Source of the DNA: Siphonodentalium dalli
Lineage: Eukaryota; Mollusca; Scaphopoda; Gadilida; Siphonodentaliidae
DNA: 64,000 nt
Direction: 5' to 3'
Assembly: GCA_032622095.1 (NCBI GenBank)
Contig: CP136069.1
Coordinates: 127,493,450 to 127,557,449, forward strand
Shown here: piece by piece, positions 24,101 through 36,500 of the stretch
Layout of the letters: each line of letters opens with the position of its first letter
Numbering within the stretch: the first letter of the stretch is position 1
Notes under the pieces: generated by a model
The model's database searches: none
Told to the model about the DNA's origin: nothing
Seen by the model: the letters and a program-made list of their open reading frames with translations, nothing else
Made by a program: the position numbers and the translations under genes

Positions 24101-27100
24101 ACTCCCAAATCACGGCAAAGGCACGGCGTGGGTTAATCAAGTGATTATTTAATGAGCGTTTGTTTTTGACGCATCGTTATAAAGAGCGTCTGTTTGCCAT
24201 TCAACGTTATTTGCATCTGTAGAGAGATATACGGAACATACATTAAATTTAAAAAACATTTGTTTCTGACCGACCCTGCGAGCACGGATGGCGCGCTTTG
24301 TTTTTACAGTATATAGTTATATACCGAAATCATCCCAGATAATCACGAATATAGCATCACATTTCTCCCCAGATATACCGTTATAAAGCTACTGGAATCT
24401 GCCCACGGCTTATATGACATATTTACTACACATGACAGCCGATGGACAATTGGTCTCTATATGTGTACCAAAATTACGCCGCGTTGGTGACTGGGAAATT
24501 CCAGGGAATGCCGATTGAGCTCAAACTTGCTACCTACGGGAAGTGTCATATATATGAGTGTGTCCTTTATAGACTCGAACCGATTGAGCTCAAACTTGCT
24601 AAATATTGACTGGGAAATTCCAGGGAATGCCGATTGAGCTCAAACTTGCTACCTACGGGAAGTGTCATATATATGTGTGTGTCCTTTATATACTCGAACC
24701 GATTGAGCTCAAACTTGCTAAATACGGGAAGTGTCATGGACGGGTTCATTGAAAAACCAAAAAAAATCGGGTAAAATTGAAAAACAAAATTAAAAAGGCA
24801 CAATTAACTCCTTGAAAAACCAAAAAAAATCGGGTAAAATTTAAAAACAAAAAATTCAATTAAAAAATTAAAAAAGCACAATTAACTCATGGAAAAACAA
24901 ACTAATTACTACCGAAATTTGCTGCAAATGCAGCACAAGTGTCTCGGAACCTGTTGCAATTGCTTTTTCGAACAAAGCCATGGGACGAATGCCGCCAGTG
25001 GCGGGCTAATCTGCTAGTCTCATATATATTTTGAAGACCTCTGTTTGTATGTATGTTTGTATGTCATTAATACAAATCTACGATTCTCGACCGATCGGGA
25101 CGAAACTTGGTACGTGTGTGTAGTTTGACCAGGCGGTGGACGTTGTCGTATTGGCGAGCCCGTGCGGCGCCCGCTTCGCGCATGCGCAGACGAGATCTCG
25201 GAAACGGGTGGAGCTATCGACTTGAAATTTGGAATGTGAATGTATCTTGCCCCGGATACGAATTTTATCGGGACGCCGAGCCCGTGCGACGCAATCTTCG
25301 CGCATGCGCAGACCAGATCTCGGAAACGGGTGGAGCTATCGACTTGAAATTTGGTTTTTGAATAGCCCGGACAACGTCGGGCTCATCGGCTAGTCTCATT
25401 TATATTTTGAAGACCTCTGTCTGTCTATCTGTATGTCCTTTATAGAATCGAAAACGGCTGGCTCGATTGAGTTCAAACTTCATATCTAAGGGTAAAATCC
25501 CACGGACACCGTCGGCGTCGCGTTTTGGAGAAGCTCAGACCACCCGTTCCCCGCTCTCAGTCACAAAAACGGCACTGCGGTGGTTAATCAAGTGATAATT
25601 TAATGAGCGTTTGTTTTTGACGCATCGCTATAAAGAGCGTTTGTTTACCATTCAATCTCAGTCACAAAAAACGGCACTGCGGTGGTTAATCAAGTGATAA
25701 TTTAATGAGCGTTTGTTTTTGACGCATCGCTATAAAGAGCGTTTGTTTACCATTCAACGTTATTAGCATCTGCAGAGAGATATACGGGAACATCTAATAT
25801 ATAGAAACGGGTGGAGCAATCGACTTGAAATTTGGTATGTGAATGTATCTTGCCCCGGATACGAATTTTATCGGGTCGCCGAGCCCGTGCGACGCCAGCT
25901 TCGCGCATGCGCAGACCAGATCTCGGAAACGGGTGGAGCTATCGACTTGAAATTTGGTTTTTGAATAGCCCGGACAACGTCGGGCTCATCGGCTAGTTGA
26001 ATATAATTATGTTTCCCAATATCCGTTATGTGTTGATTTATTTATTTCATTTAAACATATTTTATTGTATATGAATTATATTCATAGGAATTGGAGAAAC
26101 AAGTTTTGTCAACTTAGTGACATCCCTCTCCCGCACTAAAGGTGTAACATATCATTTTTTAAAACAAGATGAAAAGATGTGTTCAGTTGGATAGAGTATA
26201 AAGAATACGTGAGAGTGAGTTCACTATAGCTGAATAGGTTATTGTGTACTGTAAATATTCATATACCTACATATTATTACATGATTCAGGGACGTACATA
26301 TATATGAATATTCATATCAGTAAGATTATTGAACACGTGACCAACCATATGACACGCCCGTGACTAATCTGTCTTCAAATTATATCATTTATCTAGATAG
26401 GAAAAGATAAATGTTTCTATATATGATTTCAGCTATTTTCTATTACTCTATGGGCATCTTCCAAATGGTGATAAATTGTAGTATTTTAATCATATTTTAG
26501 GTCATAGATTGCTATTAAAACCGTATATCAAGGCACTATAAAAAATAATCGTGCACTTGAAAATTAAATGGGCATTTAAACACTGACAATCATTCAATTT
26601 TTTTCAGAGCATTACGATTGCTGAGGCAGACATTTGCTATAAAATGTATTGCCAGAAGGCTAATAGTCAATCATGTTCACAGAACTACGCCGCTCCCGGA
26701 ACACCTTGTGGTACAAATCGCGTACGTACATATATACAATTTAACCATGTAGTATTCTCCCACTCAGTTATAAAGTATACATTGTAATGGTCAACTATTC
26801 ATTTGGAGGGATGTTCCGGTAACAAAAGCAGACGACAGACAGACGAATAGCTAACACAAGTGCAAAATGATTCAAATTTGGTGGGAAATGTGTTCAGATA
26901 ATAAGTTCAACAATCGATTTATGAACATTTTATCTGAAATTTCCTAAGAGAACTACTCATAGATTAATATATATTTAGTAAAGAAAGGGTCCAATAGACA
27001 AATGTGTACACCAACTTGCATAAAGTTTGTCATGGAAGAACCACATTCGACATAATTATGTGTACATGAGATGACAGTAATTCAAATTCAGAGTGCCAAA

Positions 27101-30100
27101 ACAGAAATTGCCCCTGGTTGCCATGGCAACCACTTCGATAAAGACACCGAATCCCTCTGATAAACTATGCTAATCCCTAAAAATAACTCTTGTTTACCAC
27201 TGACATAATGTTTGTACATTAAGCAATTCAATGTCATTCAGATTAGCGGAAGGAATATTCTATTGCACTAAATTCAAATTAGCCACCAAAATGAGCGCCG
27301 AAAATGAAAAATTGTCGTTTTGGCCATAGCAACCATTTAAACGTTTCTATTCGCAAAGTATTGGCGCAGTGTGATGACACACACCCGGAGCATAAACTAG
27401 ATTCTTGATGATTTGAGTGTCATATTGAATGTAGATATTTTATCGAACCATGGAAATTAATTGGTACCGGAGATATGGGGCTAACAATACAGCGACGAAG
27501 TCACAGTTGGGCTTGCTGACCTCTTGGATAAACAAGATATAATTATGTTGATATACAAATCAGTTGCACTATTACTGTCGTGTTCCCCTAATAAGTTTCT
27601 TGTTTAAATCAAAGGGTGGAAAATATTCACCGTTGTCATGACAACCATTTTGGTGAAAAAAAACTTTTCTCTCAAGCCTATCCATACTGCACTAGAAGAT
27701 CTACAAAACATCGGATTATATGAGAAAAAGTTGCTCAGACTTCGTGATGGAGTAATGGTGATGATGCCATTCAAACATGTAAATATCTGTTATTCGATCG
27801 GCAAAATTTCAATAAAACATTGACATTCCGACGCATTGTGGGCATTTATTGTGATCTTATATTCTTTCAGATGTGTCATGTTGGTGATTGTGGTGAGTTT
27901 TCAGTAATTTATGCCATAATCGTCTATGATATTGTGTGTAAAACACTTATTTTGACAATGTTAGCTTAATTTACATCCAACTCTGAGTATATCCATTTAT
28001 AATGTGGACGTAAATGTTTCAATGACACTTCGTGGGTTACATGTAAATGTGTATATCCATAGTTGAACTACATCGTGGTTAACATCTGTTGACTTCGCTG
28101 TAGTTTATATCTTAAATTCACCTATATTTGAAAGCTGCTGTGTAATCAATTGAATATAAGAAAACATACTTGCATTTCAATCACGCTTTTCTTGATAGTG
28201 TTATATGACTAGGGAAATCTGAACAGGAATATCGTCTAACTGACGGCTTAGAAATAGACGGGTCAATGAGTGGCCAAAATTTTGGATCACCACACGTGTC
28301 CCAAATTCACCAGGGATTCGAATAGTTGAGTCGCTCGGTGATGGTTACACATTGAAGGTAAGTAGTAGACTACCAATAATTCACACAACAAATATAAAAA
28401 TAATTATGGTTTAGATATAGTACACCTAGATTAACCCTTTACCCAACAAAGCGGCCAAAAACGCCCAAATAAAGCTTCAACAGCCTAAAATATCTTCTAT
28501 CTGTCTCAATAACACCATACAAATATGGATATCATTGGAACCGGTTCATTGACCACATTGTGATGGTTACAGTTATGCCCTGTGCCAATGCATTCTCTTA
28601 TATATGCGAGTCGACCATAACACTTTTTACCATTTTTTCTTACATTCTTGAACAATTTTATAATTTTTTCTTACATTTTTTAATTATACGCAGATGATGG
28701 TAAAGAAATAATTTGGGAATTTATTTGTAGGGATGTTAATCTAATACATTGAACAAGCAGCGTAAGATGTTTGGAGAGCATATTCGACGAACATTGATGT
28801 CAATGAGTCTATGAGAAAAATGTGACTATTTATTAGAGAGTACTCAGTTACTAATAAACGGAGTATGGCGACAATTAGCTAATATGCGAATTACAAGTTC
28901 CCCCGATCAAACGGCTAACTCCAAGTTGTAAATTGTGCGAACACGTCAATAAATTCGTGGTTCAGTGACTTGCAGTTCGCGTTGGAAAGAAGATACGGGT
29001 AACTGTCTTACATGAAACGGTTAGTGTATGGAACGACATGTGTGAAATAAATGCAAATGACCGGCATATCATGTCCGATCGATTGGTCTTCGTATTTGTA
29101 AATTTGTTTGACGAAGAATTAAGGTCTTCTTTACATGCTTAGGGACGAAGATATGCTGTGTCTCTTTTGGTGTATACAAAAACTGCTATTATATGTTTGC
29201 AATGAAAGAACAAATCTAAACAATTCGATCTTCCATATATTTTCATGCGCGACGATCGCAATAGAATCGCATCCACAATCATGATTGTCCGTGTCAATAA
29301 ACATCACATGGGCGGGCTAATTAGACACATTTCGCATAATGAACGACGACAGATAATTATTACGAATAGGGTACTACGTCACTAGACTGTGTGTGCGATT
29401 GTTTCACAAACGGACTCGTTGTCATCTACTGCAAATAGGTATTCGTCATAATTATCTGTTGTCGTTCATTGCTGTGCAAAAGTTGTGTAATGTTACGTTG
29501 ACCAAATGCTCTTGGATCCCGTTGCTGTCTCGAGACATGTAGTTGTAAATGTAAAAAAAATGGAGATATATTAGACTATATCGATGATAAAACGTCTAAG
29601 ATAGTCATATCCATATAACACGTCGTTACGACCAGATCTGATCACAAAACCTGAAAAAAAACCGTTCTGGAATGAAGTAATGTCGCGTCTGCCTATATAC
29701 GGTTTTGCATCAATACTACAACATTTGTATTACTTTCATTCTGTTCCAGTGTTGTTTCGTCGTTCAAAAGTATTACACGTATACATGTAACATGTTATCA
29801 ACGTCTAGTTCCATTCATATTGTATACGCAGTGATAGATGTACACATTACACATTTACATACATACGTAGAAACCCTATACTCCGTACAACCAATAGAAG
29901 CGGAATCTCTCTTGTAACTAACTGGAAGGTTCCAGTGGTCGACCAAAGTACGCGTCAGTGTCAACCGTGCATAGTTCACAATGTTCTCACACGAGCAACA
30001 TCAGTCAGACACATTGTTGTATACATTTAGTAGATTCACTCTCTTTGTGAAATGAAAAGAAAAAAACTCACGGGCGCATGCATGGCATATAACTTGGATC

Positions 30101-30282
30101 TTCAACCTCGCACTGCAAGTTAGTCAGTAACGATACACATGGCATGATCAGAGCGTCAGGATATGACTTTTGGTCTGCCCAGTACAGAATATACACAGTT
30201 AGCGCAAATAGTGTGAGGTAACAGTTCCCCAAATGCGGTGTTACTTCAAAATTCATACATATCACTTTTCAGTGGAAATAAC

Positions 30283-30314
<32 letters not shown>

Positions 30315-30552
30315 CGACAACAACAACAACAACAACAACAACGACGACGACGACAACAACAACTACCACGACAACAACACCGACAACTACCACAACAACA
30401 CCGACGACGACAACAACAACACCGACGACGACGACGACGACAACAACAACAACATCTACGACTACAATGACGACGACAACACCGACAACAACAACAACAA
30501 CGACGACAGCATCTACGACTACAATGACGACGACAACACCGACGACGACAAG

Positions 30553-30584
<32 letters not shown>

Positions 30585-33500
30585 TTACTACTACTACTAC
30601 TACTACGACCACAACAACGACCACCACGCCCAATATCCCGGATGAGTATTGCATTGATACGGGATTATGGTGTTCGACATATTATGGCCTGATTGACATG
30701 GCATCCTTATGTCCATACTGCTGCTGGACGTGTAGGTATGGTAAGTGATAGTCTAACCATTCTGCTGCTGGACGTGTAGGTATGGTAAGTGATAGTCTAA
30801 CCATTCTGCTGCTGGACGTGTAGGTATGGTAAGTGATAGTCTAACCATTCTGCTGCTGGACGTGTAGGTATGGTAAGTGATAGTCTAACCATTCTGCTGC
30901 TGGACGTGTAGGTATGGTAAGTGATAGTCTAACCATTCTGCTGCTGGACGTGTAGGTATGGTAAGTGATAGTTTAACCATTGGTATGCTGCTGGACGTGT
31001 AGGTATGGTAAGTGATAGTCTAACCATTTCTATTCTGAATGGATTCTCCCATTCACTTATAAAAGTGAACATTGGAATTGTCTTTTTTCATTTGGAGGAA
31101 TGTTCAGATCATAACATCAGACGACAGACACACACACAGATAACACAAGTAATGATGAGTTTCTATTGGGGGTATGGTTGTTTTTTTTATCATCTGAACA
31201 TTTCCGGATGGAACAGATTGTATACTGCATTCGCGCAGATATATTCATTCGGCCATCTGTACAATTATAATTACTGTCCCCCGACATTCTATAGTAATGA
31301 CCCTCGTCTGTGTGTCCGTATATGCGTCCGGAACATTTTCCGAGCCTGTATTCTTTCATTTTCTGGTAATTGTTTTTGAACATGACTCATATGTCAACTA
31401 GGATTGGGAATCTGCGCACCTGCGATTTTGAGATCAGTCTGGCCTCGCGATAGCATGTGACGTCAGCGGGAATATAGCCCGGGAAATAGTTCTATTATCG
31501 GGCATTGGTCAAAATTACTCCCTGACACGTGATGGCGCTTTATCCAATCAAAAGGCAGAATGGTCCTCTGTGAATTCAATATTGACGTTTTCTACATCAT
31601 GTAACAATGAAACGTGTTTGTTGGATATGTATATAATAATAAATGAAAAGCGTGTGTACAGATAGCTGAAAACTGATAAAGAGTTTATATCACTTCGGCA
31701 CGTCTTCTAAGAGTACATATAGTTTTTATATAACCTAACACCTCATACGGTTGGAACTGATGACCATTTCAGTGTAAAAATAAAAATACCGAAAGTACAA
31801 TAATATCCGAATTTTGGTCTAAAACAACAAAATTAACACTAAATGTAAACACAGGTTGGAAAGTCTAACTATCAGAATAATTTCAACCTATTTATTTTCG
31901 GTCTGGAATTTCTAAATAATTATGGCAGGTATGACCTTTCCAACAGTTGATCCTTTTGGTCAAATTAAATTTGTGAGTGGGGCTGTCACCATTTGGCCGC
32001 ATTGTAGTAATATTCAAAATCAATTCCAGGCGTTCCAATAACATATCTCACAACGTCTTCGACTATCACCACTTCAACTGCCACGCCATCCTCAACTACA
32101 GTATCACAAGTTACAGAGTCGTCGACTATCACAACTTCAACAGTCGCACCATCTTCAACTACAGTACCACCATCATCAACGTCAACAACATCTATGGCAC
32201 CACCATGTGACGATTATACAACACTATGCCCGACTTACAACTATGACCTATATCCATGGTTATGTGATCAGTACTGTTGCGCCTACTGTGTCAAAGGCAA
32301 GTTGCTAATATTAAAAGTTATTGTGGTGGATTGACGGTAACATGGCGTGAAATTGACGGTTTGGAGTCTATGTCCAACCGAGTTGTGAAGATAAGGCTTT
32401 GGTGTCCAACTAAATTATGTAAAATTCGAAATGGACTATCATGATAAAGCATTCCGGGTGCAGTACATACCAAACTCTACCCTTTCTATATTGAATGGGT
32501 TGTAAATGTATACATTGGACTGGTCTAGTGTTCCGCTGGAGGGTTATGCAGATAATAGAAACAGACAGACGAAAATAAGATACAAGTACAGAAGTATTCT
32601 CATTGATGGGAAATGTGTTGTTGGTCGTTTGTTGAACTTATTATCTTAACATTTAGAAGGGAACTACTCGTCAATGAGTATTTCATATAGAAACAATTAA
32701 ATGGAATCCGATAAGGCGGACAAACGGAATGATGGCTAGAACAAATCCAATATACCCCCATATTATATGTCAATAATTGGAAGAATTACAGCTTCCAGAT
32801 TGAAGTGAAACCCTGTCTTACAGCTATCATTGAACGCTACACAATAGTCATGCACACCATGGTGGCATTTCTTGGTTAATTATTTAGTCCGCTCGTGGTT
32901 GTTGTGGTTTCTTTGCTCAATTCAATTCAAATTGACGCATCAACTGGTAAGTTGCTATTATTCGTCAACTATTCGATTGTATGTTATATAAATTTGCTAT
33001 ATCAGAATCATCGATTTGAGTATTGGTTGAAACCTAATTGGTGGCCGGAAAGTGATCGAGCATCTTTAATACAAATATTGGTGATAGCAAGTGTCCGAGA
33101 AAGAATTATGGTAACATGTCAGTGTTTGAGAGGGAAACCTTTACTCTGTAATTTTCATATGAGATACAATAACCAAATTGCCAAGAAATTCTCTCAATGC
33201 ATTTCATCTGAGATGTGGTGTTAAAATCTCACTTTCAGTCGGATTAGTGAGTACAACTACCTCCTCTGCTACCACGACCACGTCCACAACCACAGCAATG
33301 GCTGCAACAACAACAACAACAAAAACAACAACAACAACAACACAGAAGACGACAACAACATCAACAGCAGCACCATCCTCAACTACAGTACTACCCACAT
33401 CAACGTCAACAACATCTACGACACCACCATGTGACGATTACATAACACAATGTCCGACTTACAACTATGACCAATTTCCATGGTTATGTGAGTTTTACTG

Positions 33501-36500
33501 TTGCGCCTACTGTGTCAAAGGCAAGTTTCTAATATGATAACACGTGACATGCACATAGTGGGCAACCACACCATTATCTGATGGTTATTATAACATTTTC
33601 CAAGATATAACCTTGTTGTCCAATTAAATTATGTTGAATTCGCATTGGACTTTCATGTTAAATCATGCCGGTTGTTTTACAACCAAACTTAATGCTTTCT
33701 TTACTGAATGGACTATCACATTCAGTTATAAAGGTAAAATATACTATTCAATTGGAGGGGTGTTCAGATAATACAAGCAGACGACAGACTGTCACAGACG
33801 AACATATAATACAAGTACAGAAGGATTCATATTGATGGGAAATGTTCAGATGGTCGTTTGTTGAACTTGCTACCTGAACATTTTCTAGGGGAGCTACTCC
33901 ACAATGATTATTTCGTATAGAAACAATTAATTGGAATCCGATAAAGCGGACAGACGGAATGATAGCTAAAACAAATCCAATATACCCATATATTGTATGT
34001 AAATACTAAAAAACAATGCAGCTTCCAGAATGAAAGTGAAAACACGGCTTAAAATAAAATGATCATGGAGACCGTGACACAAAAGTCATGTAGATCATGG
34101 TTGTCTTTTCTTGGTTAATTATTTAGTCCACCCATGGTTGTAGTGGTTTCTTTGCTCAATTCAATTCCAGTTGGCCTATCATCTGGTAATTTGCTATTAT
34201 TCGCCAACTACTCGATTGTATATTATATAAATTTGCTATATCAGAATAATCGATTTGAGTATTGGTTGAAACCTAATTGGTTGCCGGCACAGTTGTTGGA
34301 AACTTGTCAAAAAACCCCAAAAGAGATATGTCACCACCCCTACTTATTAATATAATTGACAAGTATGGAAAGCTACTGAGCCCACCCATCTCCCATCAAA
34401 CAATGTCACCGCTCGTTTCGTGTTCAATTGCAACAATAAAAACATTAATTTCAGAAAAGTACCACATCCTAGTAATAAAACATATATTTCTTTTCATGTT
34501 TACCGTAAGTGCAGTAGAAAATTATCACTTTATCATTACTTTTATCGTATACAACTTCCCAAAACAACTGTGCAACTGTGGGCTGCCGATTCCACGAGTC
34601 GCCATCCGAGAGTCAAGGGCAGGTAATTTCAAATGCTATTATCTGCGCCTGACTCTCGGATGGCGACTCGTGGAATCAGCGAGTCGCTGTTGTTTTGGGA
34701 AGTTGTATACGATAAAAGTAATTATAAAGTGATAATTTTCTACTGCACTTACGGTAAACATGAACAGAAATATATGTTTTATTACAAGGATGTGGTACTT
34801 TTCTGAAATTAATGTTTTTATTGTTGCAATTGAACACGAAACGAGCGGTGACATTGTTTGATGGGAGATGGGTGGGCTCAGTAGCTTTCCATACTTGTCA
34901 ATTATATTAATAAGTAGGGGTGGTGACATATTTTTTCGGGTTTTTTGACAAGTTTCCAACAACTGTGGTTGCCGGAAACTGGCGGAAAGAGATCGAGCAC
35001 ATTTAATACAAATACCAGTGATTGCAAGTGGCCGGGAAATAAAATATGGTAAAATGTCAGAGTTTGAGAGGGAATCCTTTACTCTGTCATTTTCAAATGA
35101 GATACAATAACCAATGAATAATCTCAAGAAATATCATCTGAGATGTAAGTATTTAGTCAATGAGTGAAGCGCTTCTCATGTGGTGTTAATATCTGGTCTC
35201 CCTTTCAGTTGGTTTAGTGAGCACAACATCTCGTACAACTTCAATTACCACTCAGCCTACAAGCAGCAGCTCCTCTGCTACCACGACCACGACCAAAACC
35301 ACAACAGTAACAACAACAACAACAACAACAACGAAGACTACAACAACAACAACGACAACAACAACGACATCCACCACAACGACGCCTATGGCATCAACTG
35401 AGACCACGTCAGGGCAGACGGACCAATGTCAGGACGAGGTGACCTACTGCTCATGGATTGACCTTGAGACGAACTGGAATTTTTGCACAGATTTCTGCTG
35501 TGCCTACTGTCGATCGCGTGAGTCTATGAACAAATAAATACCCCTTCTGCTTTAAATTTTGTTGTTATTTATGCTTGGAGATAAGGAGCTCAATGTCATG
35601 TTGCTGTGATCTAAACACCTACAGGGTACAGAAATTCATAACAAAGACCAAAACGTTCAAATCAATCAATTCAAACAATGAATAATTATATTTTAACAAT
35701 GTATTACAAATGACAATAATATCCCGAAAGGACCATTAGTTTTCAAACACTGATAAATATACATTTTCCGAAGAACATGCCCATCGATAGAGGTATACAT
35801 AGGGAGGGGGTGTCTCATGCTACAACGCACCACAGTCCAAATTTATACATTCACTGTCGGTTGATTGTTGTCAACCATCACACTACTATGGATATTTCAG
35901 TTGAAGGGGGATGGCCACAATAAGCCATTGGCTTACTGCCAAATCCCTTTCCCATTGTATCTTTCTTATACTCAATGTTGTCTATTTTGAATGTATATAA
36001 TATATTGTGAATGTAGATGTTTAGATAGTTTATAAATAATATAGATAATATATGACATGTAGTATTTATCTTATCTGTTCTATATGCTCTAATGTAGATA
36101 ATATATGACATGTAGTATTTATCTTATCTGTTCTATATGCTCTAATATAGATAATATATGACATGTAGTATTTATCTTATCTGTTCTATATGCTCTGCTA
36201 ATAGCGTCCAGTAAGTGCAACGTTGTTTGTAGATGTTTAGATAGTTTAAATATATCTCAAACAACGTTGCACTTACTGGACGCTATTAGCAGAGCATATA
36301 GAACAGATAAGATAAATACTACATGTCATATATTATCCACCAAGAACAACGCGATTTAAAAAAATACACAATACATAATCTGTAATTTCATAAGATCGTC
36401 CCAGTAAATCGGAATCCAGATATTATCAAATTAATTACATACAGATTCTTTTCACGCAGTGAATACTTGATTGATATATCGCTTCACCCATAAATTAACC

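Noticed and set aside
30238-30645. Asp/Asn-rich and Val-rich open frames (30238-30645 +, 30262-30654 -)
   Set aside because: Alternative-frame readings of the Thr repeat. Only the Thr frame fits the flanking splice phases and the ShK module.
31977-32210. 77-codon frame over the ShK-2 exon
   Set aside because: Wrong frame relative to the acceptor at 32029 and to the Cys module.
34277-35127. 151-codon + and 162-codon - frames
   Set aside because: Mirror products of the hAT-like inverted repeat; each is largely the other arm.
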